From: an uncultured Faecalibacterium sp.
Lineage (GTDB): Bacteria > Bacillota > Clostridia > Oscillospirales > Ruminococcaceae
Assembly (NCBI GenBank): GCA_937915335.1
Contig: CALDLZ010000238.1
Location: 1 to 7,931, forward strand
DNA: 7,931 nucleotides
Direction of reading: 5' to 3'
Made by a program: the position numbers and the translations under genes
Notes under the pieces: generated by a model
The model's input: the letters and a program-made list of their open reading frames with translations, nothing else
Told to the model about the DNA's origin: nothing
The model's database searches: none
In this document: positions 5,797 to 7,931 of the stretch, one piece after another
Numbering within the stretch: position 1 is the first letter of the stretch
How the letters are laid out: each line of letters starts with the position of its first letter

Positions 5797-6780
5797 TTAA
5801 GAGATCGCGTCCACGTCCCACTTCATCCGGACGGCATCCGCACCGTCCAGCTTGATATTCAACGCACCGGCATTGTCCAGCACCTGCGCCGGGGTGCGGG
5901 CACCGCACAGCACATGCAGGCCGGGGATCATCCGGGCCGTCATGGCAATGACCAGCTGAGCCAGGGTGCAGTCATATTTCTCGGTCAGGTCGCCCCACTT
6001 GGCCAGCAGGGCCAGCGCCTGGGCGCGGCGGGCAGGCTGGAAGCAGGGGTTTGCGTTCCGGGTACTGCCCTCGGGGTAGGTGGTATCCATGGTGACCTTG
6101 CCAGTCAGCAGGCCCTGTTCCAGCGGGGAGTAGGCCTGTACCGAAACACCCAGCTCCTTGCAGGTGGGCAGGAGCTGCTTTTCAACGCGGCGGGTCAGCA
6201 GGCTGTACTTTTCCTGAATGACATCCAGCTGGCCGTACTTACAGTAGCCCCGGATGATATCCGCCGTCACGTTGGAGGCACCGATGGCACGGATCTTGCC
6301 CTGCTCCTTCAGCTTCATCATGGCTTCCACAGTCTCTTCCAACGGATAGAGGTTGAAGTCCGGGCTCTGCCAGTGGGTGTACAGCACATCCAGATGGTCG
6401 GTACCCAGACGGCGCAGGCTGTCCTCCACATCCTCGATGATGCTCCGCGCCGAGAGGTCACGGTAGACAGTGGTGCCGTCCACGACCTTGTGGATCACCG
6501 GCGTTTCATGCCGCCATTCCAGACCGCACTTGGTGGAAAGCACCACCTTGTCCCGGTCGATGTGCTTCAGGGCCTCACCCACCACAGTTTCACTGTGATA
6601 CAGGCCGTAAATAGGGGCGGTGTCGATCCAGCGAATGCCCTGCTCCACGGCGGTCCGGATGGCCTTGACCGAAAGGGCATCATCATTGTCGCCCCACCAG
6701 CTGCCGCCGCCAATGGCCCAGGTGCCCATGCCCAGGAAAGGCACTTCGATGCCGCTGCGGCCAATGTTCAAATTTTTCAT
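5797..6780 (-). CDS. Aldo/keto reductase
   Basis: This 327-residue cytoplasmic oxidoreductase reduces aldehydes or ketones with NAD(P)H; the substrate cannot be told from sequence. It is a full-length AKR barrel. The catalytic tetrad is complete: Asp53 and Tyr58 (WIDTAPIYG), Lys84 (STKCGLEW) and His136 (YTHWQSPD). Other family marks are VEDSLRRLGTDHLDVLYTHW, GKIRAIGASN, and the cofactor-loop region AYSPLEQGLLTGKV. The C-terminal PGLHVLCGARTPAQVLDNAGAL matches the usual phosphate-binding end. ATG 6780 was chosen because GGAGG lies nine bases upstream; the frame is open further up but has no better ribosome site. It is flanked by terminators on both sides and so is probably monocistronic. No convincing promoter was found; the leader has a strong hairpin at 6795-6844. 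Confidence 0.94.
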   Translation of the reverse strand: MKNLNIGRSGIEVPFLGMGTWAIGGGSWWGDNDDALSVKAIRTAVEQGIRWIDTAPIYGLYHSETVVGEALKHIDRDKVVLSTKCGLEWRHETPVIHKVVDGTTVYRDLSARSIIEDVEDSLRRLGTDHLDVLYTHWQSPDFNLYPLEETVEAMMKLKEQGKIRAIGASNVTADIIRGYCKYGQLDVIQEKYSLLTRRVEKQLLPTCKELGVSVQAYSPLEQGLLTGKVTMDTTYPEGSTRNANPCFQPARRAQALALLAKWGDLTEKYDCTLAQLVIAMTARMIPGLHVLCGARTPAQVLDNAGALNIKLDGADAVRMKWDVDAIS

Positions 6781-6794
6781 ATACGTTTCCCTCC

Positions 6795-6844
6795 ATGCCA
6801 GCAGTGTTCCCCGCATTGGGAACCCTTCATACAGGCGCTGGCAT
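6795..6844 (-). promoter_or_regulatory. Two-tier hairpin in the aldo/keto reductase leader
   Basis: On the minus strand an outer perfect stem ATGCCAGC/GCTGGCAT (6844-6837 with 6802-6795) encloses an inner perfect stem GTTCCC/GGGAAC (6823-6818 with 6811-6806, 6-base loop). A 13-base bulge lies on one side and three bases on the other. The foot of the structure touches the GGAGG site, so it could modulate translation or protect the RNA. There is no T-run after it, so it is not a terminator. Confidence 0.5.
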
Positions 6845-6870
6845 TTTTGTTGTGTTTTTGTGTTTCGTAT

Positions 6871-6913
6871 AAAAAAGAAAAACTGCAATGCAGGGGGTTG
6901 CCCCGCACAGCAG
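6871..6913 (-). terminator. Intrinsic terminator of prfC
   Basis: Seventeen bases after the prfC stop, the minus strand 6913-6883 folds into a stem with a CAACC loop: CTGC/GCAG at the base, a T-T mismatch and a G-T pair, then TGCGGGG/CCCTGCA. TTTTTCTTTTTT (6882-6871) follows. This isolates prfC from the aldo/keto reductase. Confidence 0.85.
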
Positions 6914-6929
6914 CTCTCTTTTTCACAGA

Positions 6930-7931
6930 TCAGATGTTGCCGAACTCGCTCAGCTTCAGCTCGTCGTTGTGGGTCTCGGCCCAGCGGACAGCCCAATCAG
7001 AGGTGAACAGCAGCAGACGGTTGCCTTTCATATCCTCCACAGCCTTGGTATCGCTGGTCAGGTCGAGATCCCGCAGATTATAGGTGTCCGGGTCATTCTG
7101 CACCCAGCGCAGCTGTTCAAAGGGCAGCTGCTGCATCCGGATCTCGACGTTGTACTCGGTGTTCAGGCGATATTCCAGCACTTCCAGCTGCAGCACACCG
7201 ACAACACCGACAACAACTTCTTCCATGCCGCCGCCAACCTCGCGGAAGATCTGGATGGCACCCTCCTGGGCGATCTGCTCCATACCTTTCACGAACTGCT
7301 TGCGCTTCATGGTGTCCTTCTGCTCAATGCGGGCAAAGTGCTCGGGGGAGAAGGTGGGAATGCCCGCAAACTGCACCTTCTTCTTACCGGTGCACAGGGT
7401 ATCACCAATGGAGAAGATGCCCGGGTCGAACAGGCCGATGATATCGCCTGCATAGGCCTCGTCCACGATGGCGCGGTCCTGCGCCATCAGCTGGGTGCCG
7501 GTGGCAAGCTTGATGTTCTTGCCCTCCTGCACATGGTAGGCTTCCATGCCGCGCTCGAACTTGCCGGAGCAGATGCGCATAAATGCGATACGGTCACGGT
7601 GGGCCTTATTCATGTTGGCCTGGATCTTGAAGATGAAGGCCGAGAACTCGTCACGGCAGGGGTCAACGGCTTCACCGGTCAGGCTGTCCACACGGGCCAG
7701 CGGGGTGGGGGTGAGCCGCAGGAAGTTTTCCAGGAAGGGTTCCACACCAAAGTTGGTCAGGGCGGAGCCGAAGAACACGGGGCTCAGCTCGCCTTTCAGC
7801 ACCTTGTCGAGGTCAAACTCCTCGGCAGCGCCGTCCAGCAGCTCAATCTCGTCCACCAGCTGCTGATGCAGGTAGGGGGTCAGCAGATCATCCAACGCGG
7901 CATCGCCCAGTTCGGCCTCGGTCTCCTCGAG
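6930..7931 (-). CDS. prfC: Peptide chain release factor 3 (RF3), C-terminal part
   Basis: RF3 is a translational GTPase that recycles RF1/RF2 from the ribosome after peptide release. The frame is open from the window's right edge to the TGA at 6930, giving 333 codons of the usual 520-530, so the start and most of the GTPase domain lie outside. What is visible is the end of the G domain (ELSPVFFGSALTNFGVEPFL), then the beta-barrel domain 2 with the RF3-typical IFKIQANMNKAHRDRIAFMRI and the GKFERGM that follows. Domain 3 comes next (VGVVGVLQLEVLEYRLNTEYNVE), ending at LSEFGNI. The VFFGSA and QANMNKAHRDR stretches separate RF3 from EF-G. No defect is seen. It has its own terminator and no evident link to the neighbouring genes. 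Confidence 0.96.
   Translation of the reverse strand, partial: LEETEAELGDAALDDLLTPYLHQQLVDEIELLDGAAEEFDLDKVLKGELSPVFFGSALTNFGVEPFLENFLRLTPTPLARVDSLTGEAVDPCRDEFSAFIFKIQANMNKAHRDRIAFMRICSGKFERGMEAYHVQEGKNIKLATGTQLMAQDRAIVDEAYAGDIIGLFDPGIFSIGDTLCTGKKKVQFAGIPTFSPEHFARIEQKDTMKRKQFVKGMEQIAQEGAIQIFREVGGGMEEVVVGVVGVLQLEVLEYRLNTEYNVEIRMQQLPFEQLRWVQNDPDTYNLRDLDLTSDTKAVEDMKGNRLLLFTSDWAVRWAETHNDELKLSEFGNI

Noticed and set aside
5914..7083. Plus-strand open frame (389 codons) over the aldo/keto reductase
   Set aside because: It is antisense to the reductase and crosses the prfC terminator and two intergenic hairpins. It is a shadow.
1..7931. CRISPR array, tRNA or rRNA genes
   Set aside because: No regularly spaced repeats, cloverleaf with CCA end, or rRNA-like conserved stretches were seen on either strand.

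Overview
The window looks like chromosomal DNA from a moderately GC-rich, low-oxygen Firmicute. GC-rich genes are separated by AT-rich gaps, ribosome sites are strong GGAGG types, promoters are sigma-A-like, and intrinsic terminators are long with U-tracts. The protein set (a G5/3D wall protein, a bacterial patatin, a glycogen branching enzyme) fits a Ruminococcaceae/Oscillospiraceae gut bacterium such as Faecalibacterium or Gemmiger. That placement is inference from gene style, not a marker gene.

Layout, left to right. Positions 1-1216 (minus) hold the N-terminal 405 codons of glycogen branching enzyme GlgB, with a sigma-A-like promoter upstream. Positions 1488-2561 (minus) hold a membrane-anchored DUF348-G5-3D cell-wall protein, with a strong terminator downstream, a structured 5' leader that can fold as an attenuator, and an excellent promoter at 2708-2736. 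After a roughly 540-base AT-rich divergent intergenic region, the only plus-strand block begins: a phage-tail-fibre-like protein (3145-3918), a GH25 lysozyme (3918-4541) and a small SPP1-type holin-like protein (4558-4806). It ends at a perfect 17-bp bidirectional terminator. Further right all genes are on the minus strand: a patatin-like phospholipase broken by a one-base frameshift (4853-5672), an aldo/keto reductase (5797-6780), and the C-terminal 333 codons of peptide chain release factor 3 (6930-7931).

How the genes fit together. The plus-strand trio is the end of a tailed-phage late operon (fibre, lysin, holin), but no capsid, terminase, portal, integrase or repressor lies beside it in the window. 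It sits as a compact island between chromosomal housekeeping genes and has its own terminator. It is either a prophage remnant or a domesticated lysis/secretion cassette, and it is the best candidate here for an undescribed system. The minus-strand genes are mostly separate transcription units divided by terminators; they do not look like one pathway.

Other points of interest are the frameshift in the patatin gene at about 5051, the alternative RNA folds in the leader of the G5/3D gene, a perfect inverted repeat centred on the patatin -10 box, and a two-tier hairpin just before the ribosome site of the aldo/keto reductase.
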